Below are positions 53,945-64,000 of a DNA stretch of 64,000 nucleotides, in pieces. The translations under genes and the position numbers were made by a program. The DNA comes from Lactuca virosa (taxonomy: Eukaryota; Streptophyta; Magnoliopsida; Asterales; Asteraceae): contig CAKMRJ010003334.1 of assembly GCA_928212115.1 (NCBI GenBank), positions 106,923,165-106,987,164 on the forward strand, read 5' to 3'. Numbering within the stretch: position 1 is the stretch's first letter; each line of letters begins with the position of its first letter. The notes below the pieces were generated by a model, which had not been told where the DNA came from, did no database searches, and saw only the letters and a list, made by a program, of their open reading frames with translations.

Positions 53945-54893
53945 ACTGAAAATACACCATAATAAACATCAGTATACTCATCATATCTCGAGGGATCTAA
54001 CATACTACAAGTTCCCTGGATTCATCTCAGCCTTCCTTGATTCGAGTACGGATCCTCTGCTTTCAGTAGTATGGGCCCATACTACCTTCCACATCTATCC
54101 GTACTTTCCTCAAGAACTGCCTAGACTCCACCAAGTCCCTTCTACTACTACTGATGATCTCATGCTTAGGGTAATCACCAACCTACTCTCCGCTATCAGC
54201 TGCATAAGAAGTCCCTGCTACCTCCCCCGAACTAGCTCGTGAATACTATTACATATCACTAAGACTAGATAATTCTTCGAATGAGAGATCCTACTCTACA
54301 ACGGTTGGACTCAAAGAAGAGTTTGCGCAATAGAGCTAGACCTAACCTTCTGAAATTATTTAATCCTCGCAATATGTAACTTAACATATTCATTTACTAG
54401 TTAGTAAGAGATAACTAGAACTCCTAAAAGCACAAAGCAAGCAGCATTCGAGCATCGAGTACACATAATCAAGCATATCACATTCAGGCCATCACTGACT
54501 AATTTGTACTAGCATGCAGTTCATAAAGCTGAGATACACATAATAGGCACATAAGGCATCCCTTCCTAGATCCTTAGTCCTAATCTAGCATGCAATTCTC
54601 ATAAAGCTGCAACACATATAATAGGCACATAAGGCATCCTTCCTAGATCCTTAGTCCTAATCTAGCATGCAATTCTCATAAACATATCATAACATAAGTT
54701 GTATGGGTAATTTGGGAGTACTTACTTGAGCTCGGTTGATTGCATGCACCACACCCTTTTTGTCTTTTCAAAGTTCTTTTCTTTTCTTAAAAGAAATCTT
54801 TTGTAAAAATGATTTTCTTTTGAAAATTTTCATACCATGTCCTTAGTTTGAGTTCAGACACACCCGAGAGTGTGCCCGAATCCCTCAAACCAA
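53945..54893 (-). other. G2 leader with a 78-bp tandem duplication
   Basis: Untranslated sequence between PBS and gag. About 54535-54690 is a duplicate with a 78-bp period (AATAGGCACATAAGGCATCC...TCTAGCATGCAATTCTCATAAA). The plus-strand ORF 53703-54242 is a shadow of gag plus leader. Confidence 0.7.
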
Positions 54894-54906
54894 GGCTCTG
54901 ATACCA
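54894..54906 (-). other. Primer-binding site of G2 (initiator-Met type)
   Basis: TGGTATCAGAGCC on the minus strand, three bases after the LTR end, complementary to the 3' end of plant initiator-Met tRNA. Confidence 0.92.
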
Positions 54907-55531
54907 ACTTGAAACATCCCAAAAATACAGTCCAAAAATTTCGTTTTGAAACTTATAATAAAACCATAAATCATCCATCATCATAAAGAAAATCAAGAAT
55001 CATGTATCTCAAAACATCATGTCAAATACTGTATCAAAATCATATGAGAAAAATATCATAGTCTAAACATCCCAGGCTAAAATTGTGGTGTGTGCCATGC
55101 GATCATCCTGACCCCTTCCCCTTGCTAGTGGGAGTACCTGAAACCAAAACTGAAAACTGTAAGCACGAAGCTTAGTGAGTCTCCCCAACTACCACAGACC
55201 ATACACATATCACATAACATATCTTGGGCCCCGCCCCTGCCACATTGAGTCAAGCTCGACATCGGCTTTCCCGGCATCGGGACCCGCCCGACATCGAACC
55301 CTATTCGACATCGAGCCCCACCCGGCATCGAGCCCCGCCCGGCATCAAGCAGATATCGGCATACATATAAACATATCAACCAACATATAATATAAGCACA
55401 TATATAAAACTAACATGTAAACATTCCTCGGGCCCCGCTCGACATCGGACCGAGATCAGGAACATACTAACATTCCTCGGGAACCGCCCCGGCATCGGAC
55501 CGAAGTCCGGAACATAATATCATAACATATT

Positions 55532-56326
55532 TGATGGGTTTTATGCAAAAGGAACAATCCTATGTGCTCATACAAACCCTAATGCTTTAATCTAGGTTTC
55601 TCTATTGTACATGCATTGAATCCAAGACTTGCAAACCCTAATCTAGCATACATAATTCGAAAATTAACTTAATACATCAGATCTAGATGTTTACCTCTTC
55701 AAAGATTGGCTTAGATCTTCTTATCTTCTTCTCTTGAGCTTAGAGTCACAATTGTAACTCCTCTAATGGATCACAAACACCTCAAGCAAGAAGGCAACTT
55801 TGAAAGTGGAGGGAGGATGCTAATTTTCGGCCCTAGGGTTTCTCTTGGAAGCAAGTGGCCGAAAATTGGAGCCTTGGGGTCTTATTTATAGTGCAAGCTG
55901 CTAGGGTTTCAGTCTAAACCCTAATGGATACCTTAGCCACCAAGTAGCCCAAGGAACCTTCTGGAATAAGGCCCTTGGACGAAAATATGATGATCCTTCA
56001 TCATAATTTCGTTTTCCCTTAGTCCATTAGGTTTCCCAGCCCAAAACTCAACTATCACACATTTGACAGTTTATGCCCCTTTATTTAATTAATCTCTTTT
56101 AGTCACCAAATTAATTCCTAATTAATTTATGACTAATACTAATTAAATAAATATGATTTCTCCTTTAATATATTATTCTTATAATATATCAATAAACTAT
56201 AATATCTTCTCTCTCATATCAAATTACCTTGTCAAGTTGCTTTGGTGAAGGCAACCCAAAAGGACCATGCATAACCGGGTCAAGTACATACCAAATATAG
56301 TTACGGGCTTAGACACTAATCCAACA
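55532..56326 (-). repeat. 3' LTR of copia C
   Basis: On the minus strand TGTTGGATTAGTG...AACCCATCA. TATAAATAAGACC lies at about 55885-55897. It contains several AAACCCTA/TAGGGTTT telo-box words. ORFs in this LTR are not genes. Confidence 0.95.
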
Positions 56327-57165
56327 GTCTCCCACTTGGATAAGTCTAGTAACTATATCTCACATACGACTTCAGGATCTGGTTAGCAATCGTAGCTCTT
56401 ATACGCTTCTGTCAACTCTGATCAAAATCCTGTCCTTCAGATAAGGGATCGTATAATCCTCTGTTCTAGATATCATGCTGACAATAGTTATTATCCAGCA
56501 TTTTGTTTCTCGATCTCTGATTTATTCGACATAGAATTTAGTTGAACACATCAACTTCATTCTGACCGGGCCCGGCACATAAGTCAAACTAAATCATCGA
56601 GTGGCCAAGATATCGCTTTTATTCTCTTAGAATAAAAGGTACAGAAAAACTTCGACTTATATGCTTTTATCATTTACTAGCTAAGTCACACACAATAATG
56701 CGTTTTATAACATCAAGTTACTGATGCGTTTTCGCATTATCAATGCATAATCAACTAGCAAACAACAACCATATCTCTAGGTTTAAAGATTATATGATAT
56801 TATCATCTTGTGATCACTTATGATAACTTTCATGAAGTGATACTAGCAAGTGCGGGTTTTATTCCAATGCTCAAAACAAATTTCATAAGCACTCATAAAC
56901 TTCGTAGCAAACCTTTGCTATGTCTAAATCCTTTCAGACAATCTACAAACAAATTTATGACAATCTTCTTTGAAATCTACTTCCAACATATGAGCGATTG
57001 TGGACTGTTCGAACAATCTTATTATTCAGGAAGTCAAAACATGCAAAATTGGAAATAACAGATAAATAATCAACACAAGATAGTAACTTTCTTATAAATA
57101 ACACACCTTTATTTAATCATCAAAATGTTGAATACAAAATTATCCATTACAAATTTCCTATCTAT
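56327..57165 (-). other. Copia C region between pol and 3' LTR, ending in PPT
   Basis: About 840 bp of non-coding sequence. It is partly conserved in copia B (46300-47196). The last 13 bases before the LTR (minus: CCAAGTGGGAGAC) are the polypurine tract. ORF 56810-57058 has no recognisable content. Confidence 0.75.
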
Positions 57166-57955
57166 CTAATCTAAACTAATATCGTCCTTTAGTCCAACGC
57201 TCCTAGCGTGCTTCAAATGCTTAACCCTACTCAGTCCCTTCGTAAGGGGATCTGCTGGGTTATCTTCTGACGATACCCTCTTCACAACGAGGAGTCCCAC
57301 TTCTACCCGATGTCTAATAAAATGGTATTTCCTGTCGATATGTCGAGATCTGCCATGATCTCTTGGTTCCTTGGTCAAGGCAACCGCTCCTTCATTATCA
57401 CAGAAAATTTCCATAGGCTCCTTTATGGATGGCACAACTCCAAGGTCTCCAATGAAGTTCTTCAACCATATAGCCTCCTTAGACGCCTCGATTGCCGCAA
57501 TGTACTCTGATTCGCACGTTGAATCAGCCACGGTCTCTTGCTTGGAACTTTTCCAAGTCACTGCTCCTCCGTTCAGGGTAAAGACCCAGCCTGACTGTGA
57601 TCGGTAATTATCCCGATCCGTCTGAAAACTAGCGTCACTGTATCCTTGCACCCCTAAGTCATCACTCCCACCGAGGATTAGAAACCATTCCTTGGTCCTT
57701 CGTAGGTACTTAAGAATATTCTTGACAGCAATCCAATGCGCCCTACCAGGGTTCCCTTTGATATCTGATGACCATGCTCAAAGCGAAGGCCACATCAGGG
57801 TGAGTACATGTCATAGCGTACATAATCGAGCCAACTGTGGAAGCGTAAGGTACTTGGCTCATATCAGCTATCTCTGCCTCTGTACTTGGGCTCTGAGTCT
57901 TACTCAGTTTGGTATTGCATTGGATTGGTAACTCCCCTTTCTTGGAATTTTCCAT
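57166..57955 (-). pseudogene. Copia C RT end and RNase H
   Basis: Frame 57955-57743 carries the RT-RNase H link (AEIADMSQVPYASTVGSIMY; THPDVAFALSMVIRYQREP), then a frameshift near 57745. Frame 57651-57166 contains the RNase H: MQGYSDASFQTDRDNYRSQS (first Asp), GAVTWKSSKQETVADSTCES, EYIAAIEASKEAIWLKNFIG (Glu), MEIFCDNEGAVALTKEPRDH (Asp) and SRHIDRKYHFIRHRVEVGLL, to the normal end. Only frameshifts separate it from pol. Confidence 0.92.
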
Positions 57956-60180
57956 ACTAAAACGTTTAGTACCTTTTCCAAGTATGTATCCTGACTGAGT
58001 CCTATCAGTCTCTTACTTCTGTCTCTCACTATCCTTTTTCCCAGTATATATGCAGCTTCTCCGAGGTCCTTCATAGCGAAACACTTCCCAAGCCAGGATT
58101 TGACCTCCTGCAAGGTTGGAATGTCGTTTCCTATGAGTAGTATGTCATCGACATACAATACGAGGAAGCTCACTATACTCCCACTGGCCTTGACATACAC
58201 ACATGACTCATCTTCGTTTAGCAGAAAACCAAACTCTTTGACCTTCTCGTCAAAACAAAGATTCCATCTGCGAGATGCCTGCTTTAATCCATAAATGTAT
58301 TTCTCAAGCTTGCACACTCTATTTGGATGCTTCGCATCGACAAAACCCTCTGGCTGATTCATGTAAACATCCTCAGCCAACTTCCCATTTAGGAAAGCAG
58401 TTTTTACGTCCATCTGCCAGATTTCATAATCATGAAATGCAGCTATTGCGAGCATTACCCTAATAGACTTTATCTTGGCAACTGGCGAGAAGGTCTCATC
58501 AAAGTCAACTCCAGGAGTTTGAGTAAAGCCCTTTGCGACCAATCGCGCTTTATAAGTATGCACTTTCCCATCCATGTATGTCTTCTTCTTGAAGATCCAC
58601 TTGCACCCGACTGTCTTACGACCCGGTACATTGTCAACCAAATTCCAAACTCTGTTGTCATACATGGACTGAATCTCGCTGTCCATTGCCTCTTTCCATT
58701 TAGCAGACTCTGGGCCTGCCATGGCTTCCTTGTAGCTATTAGGTTCGTCCAGGTTTACTAGTGTACTATCACTAATAAACGTATCCCCGTCAGTAGTAAT
58801 ATGCAAACCATAAAACTGGGGTGGAACAATAACTCTACTCGAACGTCTAAGAGGTAAGGACTGGTCAATTGGTTCAACAGGAGTTTCCTCCTCAGGTTGA
58901 ACGCTAGTGTCAGAGGTTCCTTCATCTCCTGAATCTTGAAGCTCTTCAAGGTCAATCTGACTCCCACTGTCTCCTTGACTTATGAGTTCTCTCTCTCTGA
59001 AAACTCCTCTCCTAGCAACAAAGACAACATTGTCACTTGGTCTATAGAAGAGATAGCCAAAAGACTTCTGTGGATAGCCGATGAAATAACACTTCTCACT
59101 ACGAGGTTCTAGCTTGTCGTGAGTCTCTCGTCTTACGAAAGCTTCACAACCCCAAACCTTGATATGTGCTAACGAGGGAGCTTTCCCTGTCCACATCTCG
59201 TGAGGTGTCTTGGCAACCTTCTTGGTGGGAACTAAGTTAAGGATATGGGCGACAGTCTCTAAGGCATACCCCCAGAATGAGATTGGTAACCAAGCACGAC
59301 TCATCATAGAACGAACCATGTCCAACAAGGTTCGATTACGTCTCTCAGCCACACCATTCAATTGTGGCGTTCTAGGAGGCGTCAATTGCGAAACTATTCC
59401 ACATTCTTTTAGATAGTCGTGAAACTCAAGACTTAGGTACTCTCCTCCTCGATCAGATCGAAGCATCTTGATTTTCCTGCCCAGCTGATTCTCCACTTCA
59501 TTCTTAAACTCTTTGAACTTTTCAAAGGTTTCTGACTTTTGCTTGATCAAGTAGATATATCCATATCTGCTATAATCGTCTGTAAAAGTCACGTAGAAGC
59601 GACAAGCGCCCCTTGTGGTGGATCTAAAGGGTCCACATACATCTGTATGTATGAGATCCAATACACCCACACCCCTTTCACATGTACCAGTAAAGGGTGA
59701 CTTGGTTATCTTCCCAAGTAAACAAGATTCACACACGTCATCGTCCCTAAGGTCGAATAACTCCAAGACTCCATCCTTTTGGAGTTGGGCTATGCGTTTC
59801 TTGTTAACATGGTCAAGGCAACAATGCCACAAGCATGCTTTGTCTAAACTTGTGGACAAGTCAATATTCAAAACATCATTTCCTAAATTATCTATCACTA
59901 ACACAGATTCATAAATCCCATTACAAGGTAGTGCATTGAAATAAAAGTCACCATTCAAATAAGCATTAATAGAACCATTACTATTATCAAACGAATATCT
60001 GAAACCTTGTCTAAACAATCCATGAAAAGAAATGATGTTCCTTGCCATATCTGGCGAATAGCAACAATTATTTAAATCTAGCCCTAACCCATTACTCAAA
60101 ACTAAGGAATAAACTCCGATCTTGGTTACTGGTGAAGACTTCTTGTTTCCCATGATCAAGTTTATCCTTCCATGCTCCAC
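57904..60180 (-). pseudogene. Copia C pol: GAG-pre-integrase, integrase, reverse transcriptase (758-codon frame)
   Basis: In order (residues approximate): GAG-pre-integrase with LWHCCLDHVNKKRIAQL and CESCLLGK (110-160); integrase core LIHTDVCGPFRSTTRG (first Asp), MLRSDRGGEYLSLEFHDYL (second Asp), NGVAERRNRTLLDMVRSMMS (Glu); C-terminal WGCEAFVRRETHDKLEPRSE; linker; RT from AKWKEAMDSEIQSMYDNRVW, KARLVAKGFTQTPGVDFDET, WQMDVKTAFLNGKLAEDVYM to the active site LVLYVDDILLIGNDI with both aspartates. All catalytic residues are present. The frame begins in the protease-integrase region after a one-base indel near 60185, and ends at a frameshift near 57950. Copia order PR-IN-RT-RH is clear. Confidence 0.95.
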
Positions 60181-61193
60181 TTCCCCTACTTTTTCTTAGC
60201 CCCTGCAAATCAGAACAAATGTGGTAACCACATCCAGTATCAAGGACCCATGAAGTAGCAAGTGATGAGTTATTATATTTAATTAAATACATACCTGCAA
60301 AGGTGGGCTTTATCTTGCCATCCTTAATATCCTGCAGATATTTAGGGCAGCTTCGTTTCCAGTGGCCCTTCTGGTGGCAATAGAAGCACTCTGCTTCCTT
60401 GGGGTCAGAAGAGGGCTTAACAGAACCTGCTTTGGTCCCACTAGAAGAGGAACCATCTTGGGTCTTACCCTTATGGTGGCTCTTAGAAGGAGCCTTCCTC
60501 TTCTTTCCCTTTCCTTGGCCAATTGCCAACACAGGAGCAGCTACAGTAGAGGATGATGCAATAGATTTGTCCTTGAGGTTGCTCTCAGCTGTCCTCAGGA
60601 GCCCTTGAAGTTTACTCAGGGTGACCTCTTTATTTGTTCATAAGGTAGGTCATTCTGAACTGGTTGTAGCAGGAAGGCAAGGAGTGGAGGATGATGTCGA
60701 TAGCCAAATCCTCATCAAACTTAACATTAAGTTTGAGAAGACGATCAACATACCTTTGCATTCTTTGCAAATGAGAAGTTAGCGATTCTCCACTCCCCAT
60801 CCTAGCGGTGATCATGTTGGTGATGATCTCATAGCGCTCTTGTCTCGCGCTCTGGTGGTACATGTCCAGCAAATCTTGGTGCATCTCATATGGATACATG
60901 TCCTCATAGGACTTTTGGAGTTCGAGGTTCATGGTGGCCAACATGATGCAATGAACTTTCGTTGCATCACGCTCGTGGGCCTCAAAGGCGGCCATCTCTT
61001 CAGGAGTAGCTTCTTCTGGGTTGATCTTTTCTAGCTTCTCGTCGAGGACATATTCTTTGTCCTCGTAGCGAGTTATTCATGCGAATGTATCTCATCCACT
61101 CGTTGAAGTTCGAGCCATCAAAGTCACATTTTGACATAGGTTCATCAACGAGAATGACCCAGAAGTGTTGTTGTTTGCGTTTGCGTTAGACAT
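60092..61193 (-). pseudogene. Copia C gag and protease
   Basis: The ATG at 61193 (MSNANANNNTSG) starts gag shortly after the leader. Frameshifts near 61160 and 61075 interrupt it. Frame 60995-60630 is the gag core (MAAFEAHERDATKVHCIML, MHQDLLDMYHQSARQERYEI, VDRLLKLNVKFDEDLAIDI). Frame 60532-60092 has a basic linker, a CCHC knuckle (CFYCHQKGHWKRSC) and the protease strand SWVLDTGCGYHICSDL with D-T-G intact. An indel near 60185 throws off the frame at the protease-integrase boundary. Confidence 0.92.
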
Positions 61194-61560
61194 CTGAAAT
61201 AGAAAGGAACAAAGTTTGATTAGAAATCAATCCCCAATTAAACACCCAAATGAGAAATTAGGGCTAGGATCCAACAACATTATTTACAACTTAGAAAAGG
61301 GATGCCGTAATCTAAAAGTAAATAATTTGAAGGTAAGTGAATGACGATTCACTAATTCTCACCATGAAAAACGAAAAGAAATTAAGTTTTAAATGTATTT
61401 GAAAATTCCTAGATTTCTTTTGAGATTCATTGAACATTTCAATGGCATGTTTAAATCTCGATATGCACTTCAAATTTGCGACTAGGATGCCGAGGATCGC
61501 AAACAAGTTTGTGAATAACCATGCGAATCAACATGGTGCACTCAATGTCTTCATCACCTA

Positions 61561-61679
61561 ATCAATGTGCTGGTTAGCCACGCACGCTCCATTGATCTAT
61601 GATAAAATATCGAGCCACCCTTTGTCACCAATGTCAATCCCAAATTAGTGTGCCGTTTAGACACGCACGCTCCACTAAC
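61561..61679 (-). repeat. Two tandem hairpins in the copia C leader
   Basis: Unit 1 (61561-61596) pairs ATCAATG with CATTGAT around a 22-base loop; unit 2 (61644-61679) pairs TTAGTG with CACTAA around a 22-base loop that is 80% identical (both end CACGCACGCTC). The stems differ between units but pairing is kept. Confidence 0.65.
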
Positions 61680-61983
61680 GTTTGACAGGGGTACAAAGTG
61701 TAATTCCATGGAATAGCATCATTTTCACATTTTACCCTAAAGTAACTAAGATTGGGAATTTATAAAACAATGTAGTTACTTTAATATTTCCATTATACTT
61801 ATAATGAGGAATTAAGTGCCCTATCCTATCCGTTCGGCTAACGACCCTCCACCAGTCAAGCAAGCGGTAGGTGTGAGTGTACACCCATTGAGCGCCATTT
61901 TATAGGCAGCAACCTTATACATACCTTATAGACTGGCTTCGTGAATGAGGCCTACTAGCGATAAGACTAGCTTATTCTTATAC

Positions 61984-61986
<3 letters not shown>

Positions 61987-62024
<38 letters not shown>

Positions 62025-62067
62025 TATATATATATAATATATATATTATATATATATATATATATTA
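61987..62067. repeat. (TA)n microsatellite
   Basis: TA repeats with a few interruptions, in the copia C leader. Confidence 0.95.
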
Positions 62068-62627
62068 TTAATCTTGTAATAGATAGAGTATAAGATTGAA
62101 TTTTAAACTTGTAAAATTCTAAGGGTTGAAGTTTAAATTTTTCAAAATTAAACTTTTAATCAAAAATTAAATTTCAAAACTTGAGGGCAAGTTTTGAACT
62201 TTTCAAAACACAAGGGATCAAATAACAAATAATATAAATCAAACAATTAATTTAGTGATTATCTATATTTGACCTAATTCAATTTCTTGCAAGATAAGTT
62301 ACCCAATTAATTCAAATAATCAATTTTAATCATATAAGGAATTTATAATCTAATCAATTGGTAATTATCTTGTGTTTTGGCAAGGATAATCTTTCAATAA
62401 CAATAAAATTCGAATTTTATCAGTTAAAAACATATAAGGCAATTATTCTTCACTAAAAAAGCAAGAAATCCTGAGATATCCTCTGTCTGAGTCCCAAACT
62501 AGCCGAGTAGCAATATGAACTCGCCGAGTCCAAATACTGACTCGCCGAGTTGGTTCGGGCAGAGGCAAGAAAATCGTTTTTCAGCAAGAATTCGACAATT
62601 GCATCACATACAACAGAAACCAATCAT

Positions 62628-62640
62628 GGCTCTGATACCA
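62628..62640 (-). other. Primer-binding site of copia C (initiator-Met type)
   Basis: TGGTATCAGAGCC on the minus strand, one base after the 5' LTR. Confidence 0.93.
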
Positions 62641-62641
62641 C

Positions 62642-63434
62642 TGATGGGTTTTATGCAAAAGAACAATCCTATGTGCTCATACAAACCCTAATGCTTGGAT
62701 CTAGGTTTCTCTATTGTACATGCATTGAATCCAAGACTTGCAAACCCTAATCTAGCATACATAATTTGAAAATTAACTTAATACATCAGATCTAGATGTT
62801 TACCTCTTCAAAGATTGGCTTAGATCTTCTTATCTTCTTCTCTTGAGCTTAGAGTCACAATTGTAACTCCTCTAATGGATCACAAACACCTCAAGCAAGA
62901 AGGCAACTTTGAAAGAGGAGGGAGGATGCTAATTTTCGGCCCTAGGGTTTCTCTTGGAAGCAAGTGGCCGAAAATTGGAGCCTTGGGGTCTTATTTATAG
63001 TGCAAGCTGCTAGGGTTTCAGTCTAAACCCTAATGGATACCTTAGCCACCAAGTAGCCCAAGGAACCTTCTGGAATAAGGCCCTTGGACGAAAATATGAT
63101 GATCCTTCATCATAATTTCGTTTTCTCTTAGTCCATTAGGTTTCCAAGCCCAAAACTCAACTATCACACATTTGACAGTTTATGCCCCTTTATTTAATAA
63201 TCTCTTTTAGTCACCAAATTAATTCCTAATTAATTTATGACTAATACTAATTAAATAAATATGATTTCTCCTTTAATATATTATTCTTATAATATATCAA
63301 TAAACCATAATATCCTCTCTCTCATATCAAATTACCTTGTCAAGTTGCTTTGGTGAAGGCAACCCAAAAGGACCATGCATAACCGGGTCAAGTACATACC
63401 AAATATAGTTATGGGCTTAGACACTAATCCAACA
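62642..63434 (-). repeat. 5' LTR of copia C
   Basis: 793 bp, nearly identical to 55532-56326. Its outer flank is the duplication ATATT at 63435-63439. Confidence 0.95.
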
Positions 63435-63910
63435 ATATTAACTAGACATTCCTCGGGCTTGCCCCAGCATCGGACCTAAGCCCGGAACACATAACACATA
63501 ACAAACACATGCAAGAATCACAAAGACATCAAGCATACAAGCATACAAGCATTCCTCGGGACCGCCCCGGCATCGGATCGAAATCCAAAAAACATATAAA
63601 CCTACTTCACACCCCGCCCAGCATCGGACCGTGGTCCGAAACTACTACTATCTAAATGGGTCGGCCTTGGTGCCTTAGACCCGTTCCAATAGGAGAAAAT
63701 CACCTCGTAAGGCTAACTGCTGAAAACTCAAGTGAAGAATCTCTGACTGCTGCTCCGGCAACTCCCCGACGATCAATTTCATAATAACACTTAATCAAAA
63801 TCCGATAATTCTTCCTAGGGTAAAATGAGCATTTTACCCCTGGTCAAAGTCAACGCTTGGGTCAAAGTCAAAGTCAACGCTTGGGTCAAAGTCAAAGTCA
63901 AGGTCAACTC

Positions 63911-64000
63911 TGTGACAACCCGAAATTTCTATCTTGTACAACCATTCTCTTCAATAGAAGTCAGATTTGTTTCTGCCAACTTTTAAGCTGTTTTGAGTCA
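63911..64000 (+). mobile_element. Start of another gypsy LTR (TGTGACAACCCG), continues past the window
   Basis: TGTGACAACCCGAAATTTC begins abruptly inside the W-box run of the G2 5' LTR. It resembles the start of the solo LTR at 11454 (GTGACAACCTGAAACTTTTC), so the same superfamily of LTRs is likely, in plus orientation. Confidence 0.6.

Larger units (their letters stand above)
61194..62627 (-). other. Copia C leader with hairpins, TA repeat and ACTCGCCGAGT words
   Basis: A 1.4-kb untranslated region between PBS and gag. It holds a TA microsatellite (61987-62067), two tandem hairpins (61561-61596 and 61644-61679) and three ACTCGCCGAGT-type words at 62500-62550. ORF 61312-61506 has no family resemblance. 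Confidence 0.7.
55532..63434 (-). mobile_element. Full-length Ty1/copia element (copia C), 7.9 kb, TSD ATATT
   Basis: LTRs at 55532-56326 (795 bp) and 62642-63434 (793 bp) flank a 6.3-kb interior. Target duplication ATATT is exact (55527-55531 and 63435-63439). The PBS (62628-62640) is of initiator-Met type, the PPT CCAAGTGGGAGAC lies at 56327-56339. By eye the LTRs differ at 9 positions plus two 1-bp indels, about 1.1%, making this the youngest insertion here. It split the 5' LTR of G2; the LTR sequence is continuous on both sides. Gag-pol has at least three frameshifts but pol retains a 758-codon frame. Confidence 0.96.
47197..63910 (-). mobile_element. Ty3/gypsy chromovirus G2, near full length, with a nested copia
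   Basis: Minus-strand order: 5' LTR (starts beyond 63910, ends 54910; interrupted by the copia 55532-63434), PBS 54906-54894, leader, gag 53944-52900, protease with an intron, RT, RNase H, integrase with chromodomain (to about 49355), 3' LTR 49342-47197. The flanking 5 bases on the left are CAGTT (47192-47196). The right end is cut at 63911 by another LTR, so the duplication cannot be verified. Several stops, mostly of the kind made by C-to-T changes, make it non-coding today. Confidence 0.92.
54910..63910 (-). repeat. 5' LTR of G2, split by copia C and truncated at 63910
   Basis: The LTR starts in the window's left at 54910 (AGGGATGTTTCA reversed) and matches 47197 onward up to 55531; after the copia it resumes at 63440 and continues to 63910. 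It then stops in the middle of the W-box run, where a new LTR starts (TGTGACAACCCG). Compared with the 3' LTR it has extra copies of GTCAAAGTCAAAGTCAACGCTTGG in that run. The missing part (the ACTCGYCGAGT clusters and LTR start) lies beyond the window or was deleted. Confidence 0.85.

Noticed and set aside
53703..54242. 179-codon plus-strand ORF
   Set aside because: Antisense to G2 gag and running into its leader; no domain, and the gag frame on the other strand explains it.
58100..60608. Several plus-strand ORFs of 60-109 codons across copia C
   Set aside because: Antisense shadows of the 758-codon pol frame and gag; none has a recognisable domain.

Overview
This window is plant nuclear DNA built almost entirely of nested, decaying transposable elements. 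I found no confident host gene, rRNA, tRNA or CRISPR. Plant-type Ty3/gypsy (chromovirus and Tat clade), Ty1/copia (including a Sirevirus-type element), a Mutator-like TIR element and a PIF/Harbinger relic, together with AT-rich spacers and TA microsatellites, indicate a large eudicot genome. The styles of the chromovirus protein and of the Sirevirus extra ORF suggest Asteraceae, possibly Lactuca. That last step is inference only.

Layout. 1-4979 (+): 3' end of a chromovirus (integrase tail, chromodomain, 3' LTR); its LTR holds a solo LTR of another gypsy family (2143-4615, TSD TATTT). 4980-10047: two copia LTRs of one family in inverted orientation, then a badly decayed copia on the minus strand. 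10053-22803 (+): a full-length Tat-clade gypsy (TSD CTAAG) with a solo LTR in gag (11454-13929, TSD GCATA), dual RNase H, a hairpin repeat array and an antisense extra ORF with its own TATA box and apparent introns. 22809-24879: AT-rich spacer with TA repeats. 24880-28105 (+): copia relic split by a solo LTR (25657-27437, TSD TCATG). 28106-34577 (+): 3' half of a Sirevirus-type copia with a 3.5-kb decayed ORF between pol and the 3' LTR. 34578-37790: AT-rich, no gene. 37791-38400 (+): Harbinger transposase relic fused to a truncated gypsy (38400-44961, -). That gypsy's LTR carries a MULE (43449-44841, 9-bp TSD). 44965-47196 (+): copia 3' end with a solo LTR (45285-46047, TSD GCTAC). 47197-63910 (-): a chromovirus with a 67-bp intron in its protease region; its 5' LTR was entered by the youngest element here, a 7.9-kb copia (55532-63434, TSD ATATT, LTRs about 1.1% apart by eye). 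Another gypsy LTR begins at 63911.

Most worth a second look: the intron that restores the protease frame (52677-52743); the antisense spliced ORF unit in the Tat element; the large unassigned Sirevirus 3' ORF; 38 GGATCC palindromes in the Tat element; family-specific short palindromic phrases in gypsy LTRs, one of which (ACTCGYCGAGT) also occurs in an unrelated copia leader; and tandem hairpins with compensatory changes. All alignments and counts were made by eye.
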